DNA of 34,914 nt, taken from Treponema sp. GTDB lineage: Bacteria > Spirochaetota > Spirochaetia > Treponematales > Breznakiellaceae. Each line of letters begins with the position of its first letter. The stretch's first letter is position 1. This document shows, piece by piece, positions 16,749-24,631 of the stretch. Both the position numbers and the translations under genes were made by a program. The notes under the pieces were generated by a model. It saw only the letters and a list, made by a program, of their open reading frames with translations, searched no databases and was not told where the DNA came from. The stretch is from the NCBI GenBank assembly GCA_031281025.1, contig JAITFY010000013.1, positions 1 through 34,914 of the forward strand, given 5' to 3'.

Positions 16749-18905
16749 CTAACGTAAAGTCCGCAAAAGAGTGCGCAGTTCAGGGTTTGCCGCATTTTCG
16801 GGGATGTGTCTTTGTGTTCTTTCAAGTTGAAAGATAACTTCATCTCCCTGCTCGATTCGATCAAAAAAACCGTTTCTTGACAAAGTACCAATGGCTATTT
16901 CTTCGTCAACATTCGTGATGGTCAGTTTTCCAACAAGTTCATCATTCGAATAAACAACGGCGATGCCTTCGTTGGCCGTTTGGAGGCGGCCGCGTTTTAC
17001 AATGTCAAAAACCGTATCTTGTTGAATGCCATCTGCTCTTCCTTTGTTGATGAGCGCTTGCCCCTGTCTGCGGATAAGCAGCCTGCCCCTTAACGGCATG
17101 GAATCGGACAACTGATTCACAATTCCGCGGGAAGCATCACGAAGTCTGTCTGTCCCTGTCCGGTGGGTGTGGAGGACTCCGGCAGGAGAGCCTGTCCTGC
17201 CGACAAACATTTCGGCTTTTATTGCAATGTCACGTTCGTTTTCTGTTACGGAAACAAGTACAAAATAATCGGCGCCCGCCTCTCTTGCCAGGCGAAAGCC
17301 CTGAGAAAAAGTGGTCTGACGTATTTCCAGGTTCATAGGTCTTATATTGCGATCGTGAATCAATAATTCCCGGACAATTCCCGCAGCAACTGTTCCTGCA
17401 TCTGCATGAATAAAACTTGATTGTCCGGCCAAAGCAAAAACAGCAACATTCCAGTGCCGTTCTGTAATTTCGATTGGATCAACCTGCCATTGCCTGAACA
17501 GCGCATTTGAAAGAAGCGAATTAAATGTTTCTACAGCATCGCTTAAACTACGGTCGGCAAAGCCAATATCCTGTAAAAAACGAAGTTCCTCCAGGTAGCG
17601 TGCAGGGAAACCCTGCAGGCGAAGCAGCTCTGCGTATTCCCGTCTGTCTGTGGCAAAGGGGTTAAGGCGTAAACCCCGTCTATATTGAAAAATTGCCTGT
17701 TCAATTAAATTACGCTGGCGAAAACTTCTTGCTCTTGTAAAATGCCAGTTTGCCCATCTTATGCGGCGCGAATCTTCCAGGTTTGTAGTAGATATTAAGG
17801 TTTCTTCCAAAATGGCGCGGATAAATTCATAATCTTCATTGATTGCTAACGCATTTGAAAGAGTCGTTATCGCATCATTTGTACGCCCCATTCTGATTAA
17901 GGATAAACCCTTTAAATACCATGCGCTCATGTCATTCCTGTTATGGGCAATGGCAATGTCGCAAAGACGGGCGGCTTCTTCGAACTCGCCATTGCGATAA
18001 CGTAAATTCGCCATTAAAAATTGAGTTTGTCTGTGACCGGGCCTTAGATGAAGAGCACGCTGGGCAAAACGGATAGCATCTGTAATTCTTCCATTTTGTG
18101 AATAAATGTATGCCGCATAATAATAAGCGCGGTAATCGTCGCTGTGGTACCTAAGTGCATTGTTTATGTAATGAGCAGCGGTTTCGCCATCCCCTAGTGA
18201 AAGAGTTACAAGAGCAAGTGATATTAAAAGCCTTCGATCGTCGGGGAAGCGGCGGACTGCATCACGGTAGCGCAGCATCGCTTCGGACGGCCTGTTTCTG
18301 GCGATATCCAGCTCTCCTGCGGCAAAAAGCGCTTCCCTGTTGTATGGTTCTCTTGCCAGGATATCAGAAACAATGGCAGAAGCTGCATCAAGGTGGCCAA
18401 GAGCGATAAGGATGAAAGCCTCCAGATTAGCGATGGACATATTGTTTCGAGCAAGCTGTCTTGCCCTTCTGACCCAATTCAGCGCTTCGTCGAATTCCGC
18501 AAGTTCGTAGTAACATTCAGCAAGAGCGGCGGTTGCCTCGGCATGAGCGGGATTGAGCCTTATACATTCAAGGAAGGACTCTATTGCAGAGTACCAGTCT
18601 TCATTAGCCATATTGTTTCTGCCGCGTTCAAAAAACGCCGGTGCAGTATTTTGTGTTTGAGCTGCAAGATTTACTGTATTAAATAATATCAGACAAAATA
18701 AAATAATTGTTTTAAGAGGGTTTTTCTTTTTTTTTCTCTCGCCAAGACGCCAAGTACGCAAAGGTCGCCAAGAGAAAAATAAATTTATATAATTAATATC
18801 CTTCAAATTATGAAAATATTTATGAAAGACAGAAGTATTTCGAACAAAAACTTTGCGCTCTTGGCGTCTTGGCGAGAAATAATCTAAGTTCCTATAAAAA
18901 TTCAT
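16749..18905 (-). CDS. Exported TPR protein; N-terminus interrupted in frame by an inverted-repeat element
   Basis: The product is 718 residues. About ten TPR-like helical pairs fill residues 85-460 (AEATAALAECYYELAEFDEA; YRAYYYAAYIYSQNGRITDA; AWYLKGLSLIRMGRTNDA). The C-terminal 230 residues hold an alpha/beta domain (NVAVFALAGQSS ... GADYFVLVSVTEN) and a final beta domain (GRLLIRRQGQALINKGRADG ... VGKLTITNVDEE) that recall CsgG/FlgT-type periplasmic proteins; this is inference. The ATG at 18905 has a strong ribosome site (GGGAGG) and is taken as the start, yet the export helix (LKTIILFCLILFNTVNLAAQ) begins only at residue 64. Residues 10-57 come from a 141-bp inverted-repeat element. A TTG at 18761 is an alternative start but has no ribosome site. 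Last gene of the uvrA operon. Confidence 0.85.
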   Translation of the reverse strand: MNFYRNLDYFSPRRQERKVFVRNTSVFHKYFHNLKDINYINLFFSWRPLRTWRLGERKKKKNPLKTIILFCLILFNTVNLAAQTQNTAPAFFERGRNNMANEDWYSAIESFLECIRLNPAHAEATAALAECYYELAEFDEALNWVRRARQLARNNMSIANLEAFILIALGHLDAASAIVSDILAREPYNREALFAAGELDIARNRPSEAMLRYRDAVRRFPDDRRLLISLALVTLSLGDGETAAHYINNALRYHSDDYRAYYYAAYIYSQNGRITDAIRFAQRALHLRPGHRQTQFLMANLRYRNGEFEEAARLCDIAIAHNRNDMSAWYLKGLSLIRMGRTNDAITTLSNALAINEDYEFIRAILEETLISTTNLEDSRRIRWANWHFTRARSFRQRNLIEQAIFQYRRGLRLNPFATDRREYAELLRLQGFPARYLEELRFLQDIGFADRSLSDAVETFNSLLSNALFRQWQVDPIEITERHWNVAVFALAGQSSFIHADAGTVAAGIVRELLIHDRNIRPMNLEIRQTTFSQGFRLAREAGADYFVLVSVTENERDIAIKAEMFVGRTGSPAGVLHTHRTGTDRLRDASRGIVNQLSDSMPLRGRLLIRRQGQALINKGRADGIQQDTVFDIVKRGRLQTANEGIAVVYSNDELVGKLTITNVDEEIAIGTLSRNGFFDRIEQGDEVIFQLERTQRHIPENAANPELRTLLRTLR
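18737..18877. mobile_element. 141-bp MITE-like inverted-repeat element, inserted in frame
   Basis: The ends are perfect 18-base inverted copies: TCTCGCCAAGACGCCAAG at 18737-18754 and CTTGGCGTCTTGGCGAGA at 18860-18877. Extending inward to 27 bases (18737-18763 and 18851-18877) keeps 25 matches. A third partial copy (TCGCCAAGAG) lies at 18765-18774. The core is strongly AT-rich. The length is exactly 47 codons and the frame of the TPR gene is open across it. No transposase and no clear target duplication are visible. The motif resembles dispersed GACGCCAAG-type repeats seen in many bacterial genomes, from memory. A non-autonomous palindromic element is the simplest reading. Confidence 0.8.
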
Positions 18906-18944
18906 TGTCCCTCCCTACTTGAAACAACTAATCCTTTTTATTTG

Positions 18945-19700
18945 TTACGATTTTAATCGTACGATTTTAATCGTATTGATCTTATGGCCATCCATGTCCT
19001 GAATTATAAAGCTATATTCTTTGTAAGAGATCTTTTCGTTTTTTACAGGTATTTTTCCAAATAGATCAAAAACAAAACCTCCAAGTGTGTCAAAATCATC
19101 AATTGGAAGATCTAAATTTGTTTCTTCCGCAAGGGCATCCAGATTGACTCTGGCATCACACAGCCAGCCATCAGAGAGTTTTATTAGTTCTTCGGTTTCA
19201 TGATCAAACTCATCCTGGATATCGCCGATTATCTCTTCGATTATATCTTCCATAGAAACGATTCCGGAAACTCCGCCGTATTCGTCTACTACTACGGCAA
19301 TGTGTACCTTTTTTCTTTTTAATTCCCGCAAGAGGTCATCAATGTGTTTTGAAATCGGAACAAAAAATGGCTTTCTTACGAGTTCTTTTATTTCAAAGGG
19401 TTTGTCACTAATCAGCACTTTAAGAACATCTTTAACATGCAGAATTCCTATTACATTGTCTACAGTGTCATGATAAACCGGATAACGTGAATGTTCGTTT
19501 TCACTGATTTGGTTAAGAAGCTCTTCTTTTGAAGCCGCAGTTGAAAGAAAGACAGTATCTGTTCTTGGAACCATTACTTCTTTGACTGTTGTATCTGATA
19601 GTTCTACAACACCACGGATCATCTCTTGTTGTTCCACTTCAAGTTCTTTTATTGTCCGTGGATTAAGTTGAAAGGGAGTTCTAACAGAAGCAGCTTTCAC
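18945..19700 (-). CDS. corC: CorC/TlyC-type CBS-domain protein
   Basis: The product is 251 residues. Two CBS domains (VKEVMVPRTDTVFLS ... YPVYHDTVDNVIGILHVKDV, and IDDLLRELKRKKVHIAVVVDEYGGVSGIVSMEDIIEEI) are followed by a transporter-associated CorC/HlyC domain (DARVNLDALAEETNL ... LGGFVFDLFGKIP). It lacks the DUF21 membrane domain of larger relatives, so it is the short soluble form often called TlyC or hemolysin C; the haemolysin label is historical. CBS pairs usually bind adenine nucleotides. The start is GTG at 19700, six bases after GGAGG, and overlaps the ybeY stop as GTGA. The ybeY-corC pairing is common in bacteria. Confidence 0.9.
   Translation of the reverse strand: MKAASVRTPFQLNPRTIKELEVEQQEMIRGVVELSDTTVKEVMVPRTDTVFLSTAASKEELLNQISENEHSRYPVYHDTVDNVIGILHVKDVLKVLISDKPFEIKELVRKPFFVPISKHIDDLLRELKRKKVHIAVVVDEYGGVSGIVSMEDIIEEIIGDIQDEFDHETEELIKLSDGWLCDARVNLDALAEETNLDLPIDDFDTLGGFVFDLFGKIPVKNEKISYKEYSFIIQDMDGHKINTIKIVRLKS
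18947..18974. repeat. Tandem pair of a 14-bp palindrome at the 3' end of corC
   Basis: ACGATTTTAATCGT occurs twice head to tail (18947-18960 and 18961-18974). Each copy is itself an inverted repeat with six-base arms and a TT centre. The copies cover the last codons and stop of corC and lie 40-70 bases before the TPR start. Since 14 is not a multiple of three, the second copy changed the end of CorC. Confidence 0.85.
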
Positions 19701-20176
19701 CCTTTTCCTCCATTACTTGTTTGTGGAATAATATGTTCATTTTTTAACCTGTTCAGGATATCCTCCTGTAATACTAACATTGGCTCATTTTTTTCATTGC
19801 TGGAATGTTCCATTCCGTCTAAATGCAGGATACCATGAATTATCAATCTGCGTAACTCCTCATCTTCAGGAATTTGGAAATAAACGGCATTTTTACGCAA
19901 AGTATCAAGGGAAATTACGATATCTCCCGGCAAATAGGCCTTTTTTTCACCATCCTGTATGGTTTCTCCCAAAAAAAAGGAAAGTACATCAGTAGCCTCA
20001 TTTTTATTCCGGTATTGGCTGTTCAACTCTTTAATAGTATTATCATCGCACAACAGAATCGATAATTCCCAATTATCCCGCCCTATCTCATCCAGCGCCT
20101 TTAAAGCAAACCCAGCCAACGAGTCAACCCAGTCAGGCAAAGTTATATTTTGTACATTTACAACAACTGTATTCAT
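19697..20176 (-). CDS. ybeY: Endoribonuclease / rRNA maturation factor YbeY
   Basis: The product is 159 residues from the ATG at 20176. The family signature is complete: LNSQYRNKNEATDVLSF, then the zinc site HGILHLDGMEH with H114, H118 and H124. YbeY is a metal-dependent RNase needed for 16S rRNA 3' end maturation and ribosome quality control. A GTG at 20197 would add seven residues (MSKEQIK), but these lie inside a 7-bp repeat array and neither start has a strong ribosome site; the ATG fits the family's N-terminus better. It lies 24 bases after the phoH stop and overlaps corC by four bases. Confidence 0.93.
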   Translation of the reverse strand: MNTVVVNVQNITLPDWVDSLAGFALKALDEIGRDNWELSILLCDDNTIKELNSQYRNKNEATDVLSFFLGETIQDGEKKAYLPGDIVISLDTLRKNAVYFQIPEDEELRRLIIHGILHLDGMEHSSNEKNEPMLVLQEDILNRLKNEHIIPQTSNGGKG

Positions 20177-20181
20177 TTTTA

Positions 20182-20209
20182 TTTGCTCTTTGCTCACTGT
20201 TCACTGCTC
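20182..20209. repeat. Degenerate 7-bp tandem repeat array at the phoH-ybeY junction
   Basis: Plus-strand units are TTTGCTC, TTTGCTC, ACTGTTC and ACTGCTC, followed by decaying copies up to about 20220. It covers the phoH stop codon and the upstream region of ybeY. The same heptamer family recurs at the other end of phoH. Confidence 0.75.
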
Positions 20210-21166
20210 TTTTGAACTGTATGCTTGTATTATTTTTTTTATAAGCGGATTACGCATTACATCGTTTGTGTGAAGGAATGTAAAGTTTAAATCTTCAATT
20301 TTTCTAAGGATTTCCAAAGCATGTAACAGCCCCGAATCTGATTTGCGCGGTAAGTCGATCTGGGTAGTATCTCCCGTGATTATCGCTCTTGTTCCTGTGC
20401 CTATTCGTGTCAAAAACATTTTCATTTGTTCTTTTGTTGTATTCTGGGCTTCATCCAGAATTACCATACAGTCATTAAGGCTTCGGCCTCTCATGTATGC
20501 CAATGGAGCTATTTCCAAAGCCCTTGTTTCTTCCATTTTTTTTATCACATCAAAGGGTATAAGAGATTCCATTGCATCGTGGAGCGGTTTTAAGTAGGGG
20601 TCAATTTTTTGCCCAAGATCACCGGGAAGAAAACCAAGGTTTTCGCCTGCTTCGACAACCGGGCGGCTTAAAACAAGTTTGCGCATTTTTTTGGAAAGCA
20701 GCATTTGCAGAGCATGAGCGATTGCCAGATAAGTCTTGCCGGTTCCTGCAGGCCCTACACAAAAGCATATTTCGTATTCCCTCATACCCTGAACATAGAG
20801 CGCCTGGTTTTTGCTGCGCGGATATACCTGTTTAAGGCCGTGAGGAATCTGTATCATGGAATCACGAAAATTGCCGGTAAACTCTCCGGCTAAAGTACGG
20901 ATATAATCTCCAGACAGCTCATCTCCTTCTTTTAACGCAGTAATCATATTATCTATCATCAGCTTAAATTGCTTAAGTGCAGCATCAGTTCCGTTAAAAT
21001 ATATTTCATTCCCTCTGGCGCTGACACATCCGCCAAGACAACTTTCGATAATCCTAAGATTCCCGTCATTAGCCCCACAAATCCCAGAAAGCAACTCACC
21101 ATTATCCAGAGCAATTGTTATCCCTTCTGTAATGTCTTTGTTAACTGCTCTTTGCTCTTTGTTCAT
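20201..21166 (-). CDS. phoH: PhoH-like ATPase
   Basis: The product is 321 residues. The P-loop GPAGTGKT is at 138-145 and Walker B is MVILDEAQNTT, followed by FLTRIGTGTRAIITGDTTQID, all standard for the PhoH family, whose members are predicted RNA-related NTPases or helicases. The adjacency to ybeY is widely conserved and points to rRNA processing or ribosome quality control. GAGGA lies nine bases before the ATG and the lptD stop is three bases upstream. Both ends of the protein (MNKEQRAVNK at the start, SSKEQ at the end) are coded by the heptamer repeat arrays and are probably not part of the ancestral protein. Confidence 0.94.
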   Translation of the reverse strand: MNKEQRAVNKDITEGITIALDNGELLSGICGANDGNLRIIESCLGGCVSARGNEIYFNGTDAALKQFKLMIDNMITALKEGDELSGDYIRTLAGEFTGNFRDSMIQIPHGLKQVYPRSKNQALYVQGMREYEICFCVGPAGTGKTYLAIAHALQMLLSKKMRKLVLSRPVVEAGENLGFLPGDLGQKIDPYLKPLHDAMESLIPFDVIKKMEETRALEIAPLAYMRGRSLNDCMVILDEAQNTTKEQMKMFLTRIGTGTRAIITGDTTQIDLPRKSDSGLLHALEILRKIEDLNFTFLHTNDVMRNPLIKKIIQAYSSKEQ

Positions 21167-21178
21167 AACTTACTGTCC
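21137..21178. repeat. Degenerate 7-bp tandem repeat array at the lptD-phoH junction
   Basis: Plus-strand units are TTTGTTA, ACTGCTC, TTTGCTC, TTTGTTC, then weaker ATAACTT and ACTGTCC. The array covers the phoH start codon and the lptD stop, and shares its unit with the array at 20182-20209. Confidence 0.75.
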
Positions 21179-24100
21179 TCTTGTCCATTTATCTTCTCTG
21201 CCGTCATATTTAACATGAGACTTGAATTCAGAAATTGGCGTCCATTGTACTATCAAGGAAAAATCGGATGTAAAGTTAATTTGGGTATCAGCGATGTTGG
21301 CAACAGGGCGTTGATACGGATACATGCTGACACTTATTATTGCAGTCCAGTCTCCCAATAAATGAGTGGCGCTAAAGTTAAGGCGCTGCATCTTAAATCC
21401 TGTTCTTCGTCTTTTTTCTTCGTCAAAAAAATTGAATGAATCCAATAAATCCCTAAACAGATTATTTTGCGGACCGTCAGAATACATTTGTGTATATTTT
21501 CCCATTCCGGGTACATTTTTAAAATACCTCATAATAACAGAATTAGTAGATGATGCCGTAAGGGAAAGAGTCAGAAACCCCGGAATATTTTGGGTTAAAC
21601 CGTATGAAAATTCAAAGTTAGAATTGGTATGACGCTGCAAATCAAATATGAGTGATGAACGCAAGTTAAAAGACATGTTCATCCGGTTTTTGATGATATC
21701 AAAGTTTCCAAATTGTTTGCTGTAAGAAAATGACAATTCCCTTGGATTCAATTCTCTTTCTCCCTGAAATTCCCATCTTCCGCCTTCATGAAAAGCGTTT
21801 GGATTATTGAAAACAAAAACGGATTTTTGAATTTCTGTTGCAAAAAAAGAAACTCTTAAATCCCATAATGTTAATGTTGATCTGATTGTAGTTATATCAA
21901 AATCTTTTTCTGGATCAACTGTAGTATTAAATGTAAGCGAACCGACATTCTGAAACCTTAAAGTTTGATTGTAATTGATAGGCCTAAAAATCCAGTCGCC
22001 TTCTTGTTTTTTAGGGAAAGCATTTATGTTTGCTGTAGTCATGGTCATTCTGTCCATACTGGTGTTCATTGTAATGCTAACGATCCAGAAGTTGAATCCT
22101 GCATTGGTGGTAATTCTTTCGTCAAGAGGCGGAAGATTTGTGGTGAATGTTATGTTTTGATTCTTGTCCATTACGCTAGCTGCAAGATTTGCAGAGAGGG
22201 TGTGAGCAGTTAATCCGGGATTATCTATGTCGCCGGTTCTTTCATCTTTTACCCATGAACCCCAATTTGGTCTAAGTTCAGGGCCGTCTCCGTCTGTAAA
22301 CCTTCTTGATCTTACAAGTGTACCCCGGAAATTATACCCAACATTTGTCTGCCGAAATACCGCATTATTGGTTAAAGGCTGAATCCTGCCTGTGTAAGCA
22401 TACGAAGAAGAATAGTTTGTTTGACTATATTGATGCCTTCTGGCTTGCTCCATTCTGCTCTCATCAACTTCTCCCTGGTCATTGAGAAAGGCGTCTTCAT
22501 TAAGAAAAGTAAAATCCCTCCAATGGCCGGTGCCTGTTAATGCAATGTGATTTGAAAAAAAACCGGTTGTGTGATTCATGTGAAAATTCAAAGTGGTAGT
22601 TCCGCTGACACTTGTAAGAATTGATTGTACTTCGCCCCAATCGATATCTTCGCTTGTTCTCCAGCCTGCGTTCATAAATTGAAGTTCAGTTGAACTTGTC
22701 GGGGAAATACTGTAATCAATGGTGAAAGTGGTATTTCCTACCCTTGGTAAAGGGAATGTTTGTCTTAATACCGGCGGTGTTAAAGTATCTGATGTAGGGG
22801 TCTCATCTGTTGTTGTTTCTTCATTTGTCCAGGGGGAAATGGGGGTTAAACCTCTTGACAGTTCTGGTATTTCGATATTGGTTGCTGCTGCTGGTGTAGA
22901 CGGGCTTCTGTTACCGGTGATACTTAATGGATTTCCGGAAACCTGTCCTGTAATACTGTATAGTGTAAATTTATCCGGCGCAAAAAATGACCGGTTTGGG
23001 GAAAATGGATTAACAGTATTATCCTGTATTGTTCTAAATCCCATTGTCATGGAGATGGATGAGATAGACATTCTTGAGATATATGGAGCAAATGCTGTTA
23101 TTGACGGATTTAAGTTTCCGCTCACTTGCCATTGATACGCTCCAATCTCACTAGGAGTTGAAGAGTCTGTATCAAATGCACCGCCTTGCTGGACCATATT
23201 AACCCAATCCATGCTTTCTGCACGATTATTTATAAAATCACTGTCAACAAAGGGATCGGAATGAATCGGGAAACTCCACCGCAGGGAGCCTAGTTTTCCG
23301 CTAATGCCGCTGGTAAATCTCATCCTGTACCGGAATGGCACCTGAAATGAAAAAAGGTCCGATTTATTCCAGTCAAAACTGCCGTCATAATCAGGCGCAT
23401 AGGGAGAAAAACCAAATGATGTAGGTGAAATTGTTCTGGTAAAACCAATTCCCAAAGAAAAATCTATCGAGTCAAGTGCTGATGTTTTGGGAACTGCTAA
23501 ATCAATACCTAAAAATGTTCCTAGATTAACATAATAATCGATCATGGCTTTTAAACTTACTTCAGTTGTATCTACAGCCTTTTTACCTGTACTGCGCAGG
23601 AATATTCCATGACGTTCTTTCTCCATATCGTCTGAATTTCCAAAAATCTTGCTAAGAGAGCTTTGTTCGGCATCTGATGCCTTTGGACGTCCTAAAATAT
23701 AAGTAGTCGTTTGCAAAAAACCGCCTTCCCTTGTACGGTATCCGATAACTGGATGAAAAACTATTTCATCTGTAGGAAAAAAGAAAAACGGAATATACAA
23801 AACCGGAATTTCACCAACTTTTAAAAGCGCATTAAAAATTGCAAAATCCGAACCGGGAAGAAGCCAGAGCCTTGATGCGCTTATTGACCATAACGCCTCT
23901 TCTTTTCCCGCACTTGATATCCGGGCTCTTCTTAGGATTGTTACATCATCTTCTGTTCTGGAAATAACTTGTCCGGAAAAAAGATACGCAGTTCCATCGC
24001 TGTCAATTGTAGAGCTTCCATCAAGAAAAATGCTTGACCAATTATCAATGTTAACGGTTATATTTTCTCCACGAAAAGTTTCGGTTGAAGCAGTGTCTAC

Positions 24101-24631
24101 TTTTTCGTAAACTACTCCTCCTCTGGCAGTAATTATATTCCTGGTACGGTTAAAAAGGATTTCTTGCGCTGTTATTTTATGGGTATCCTCCCCATCCCGC
24201 AGGCTGATAGAAACGCCGCCTCTTAGTCTGGCATAATCTTCATTAACGGCATCTATTGTAAAATACTCAGTTGTTTGAGCAGATTCAATTGTTATTACTC
24301 TGCGGTTTTCTTCGCTCTGTTCTTCGATTTCCGGCAAGTTAAAATGTTCCAATATGCGTCCTGAAAGATCCGCTCTTGTACCGCTTTCCGAAAGACCTAA
24401 AAAACGGCTCCATATTGCAAGCTCTTCCAATGATGAGGTTATTATTTCCATTTCGATACGCCGTCTTTCTGAATGGGAAATTCTTATGAGGGGTTCTTGC
24501 TCATCTATTGATAATTCTTCGTCAACTGTTTCTGTCTCCTCTTCTGAATATTCATCGTTTTCCTGAGCATATACTAATAGTGAGAAAGAAAATAAAAAAT
24601 AAAAGAAAAAGATTTTTAAGCGTTTTTTCAT
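21170..24631 (-). CDS. lptD: LptD-like outer-membrane assembly protein
   Basis: The product is 1153 residues. A signal peptide ([19 protein letters not shown]) precedes an acidic stretch, a SAP-like helix pair (residues 67-97), an OstA/LptA-type beta-jellyroll (residues of about 120-260: [20 protein letters not shown] ... [20 protein letters not shown]) and a long beta-barrel. The segment [20 protein letters not shown] corresponds to the conserved LptD core between plug and barrel. LptD delivers lipopolysaccharide to the outer leaflet in Gram-negative bacteria; treponemes generally lack typical LPS, so the cargo here is uncertain. Length is above the E. coli protein (about 780), as expected for spirochaete homologues. 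The ATG overlaps the uvrA stop (ATGA). The uvrA-lptD order matches what I recall for T. pallidum TP0514-TP0515. Confidence 0.85.
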   Translation of the reverse strand: MKKRLKIFFFYFLFSFSLLVYAQENDEYSEEETETVDEELSIDEQEPLIRISHSERRRIEMEIITSSLEELAIWSRFLGLSESGTRADLSGRILEHFNLPEIEEQSEENRRVITIESAQTTEYFTIDAVNEDYARLRGGVSISLRDGEDTHKITAQEILFNRTRNIITARGGVVYEKVDTASTETFRGENITVNIDNWSSIFLDGSSTIDSDGTAYLFSGQVISRTEDDVTILRRARISSAGKEEALWSISASRLWLLPGSDFAIFNALLKVGEIPVLYIPFFFFPTDEIVFHPVIGYRTREGGFLQTTTYILGRPKASDAEQSSLSKIFGNSDDMEKERHGIFLRSTGKKAVDTTEVSLKAMIDYYVNLGTFLGIDLAVPKTSALDSIDFSLGIGFTRTISPTSFGFSPYAPDYDGSFDWNKSDLFSFQVPFRYRMRFTSGISGKLGSLRWSFPIHSDPFVDSDFINNRAESMDWVNMVQQGGAFDTDSSTPSEIGAYQWQVSGNLNPSITAFAPYISRMSISSISMTMGFRTIQDNTVNPFSPNRSFFAPDKFTLYSITGQVSGNPLSITGNRSPSTPAAATNIEIPELSRGLTPISPWTNEETTTDETPTSDTLTPPVLRQTFPLPRVGNTTFTIDYSISPTSSTELQFMNAGWRTSEDIDWGEVQSILTSVSGTTTLNFHMNHTTGFFSNHIALTGTGHWRDFTFLNEDAFLNDQGEVDESRMEQARRHQYSQTNYSSSYAYTGRIQPLTNNAVFRQTNVGYNFRGTLVRSRRFTDGDGPELRPNWGSWVKDERTGDIDNPGLTAHTLSANLAASVMDKNQNITFTTNLPPLDERITTNAGFNFWIVSITMNTSMDRMTMTTANINAFPKKQEGDWIFRPINYNQTLRFQNVGSLTFNTTVDPEKDFDITTIRSTLTLWDLRVSFFATEIQKSVFVFNNPNAFHEGGRWEFQGERELNPRELSFSYSKQFGNFDIIKNRMNMSFNLRSSLIFDLQRHTNSNFEFSYGLTQNIPGFLTLSLTASSTNSVIMRYFKNVPGMGKYTQMYSDGPQNNLFRDLLDSFNFFDEEKRRRTGFKMQRLNFSATHLLGDWTAIISVSMYPYQRPVANIADTQINFTSDFSLIVQWTPISEFKSHVKYDGREDKWTRGQ

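Noticed and set aside
18759-18761. TTG as the real start of the TPR gene
   Set aside because: No ribosome site precedes it, while ATG at 18905 has a strong one; kept only as an alternative.
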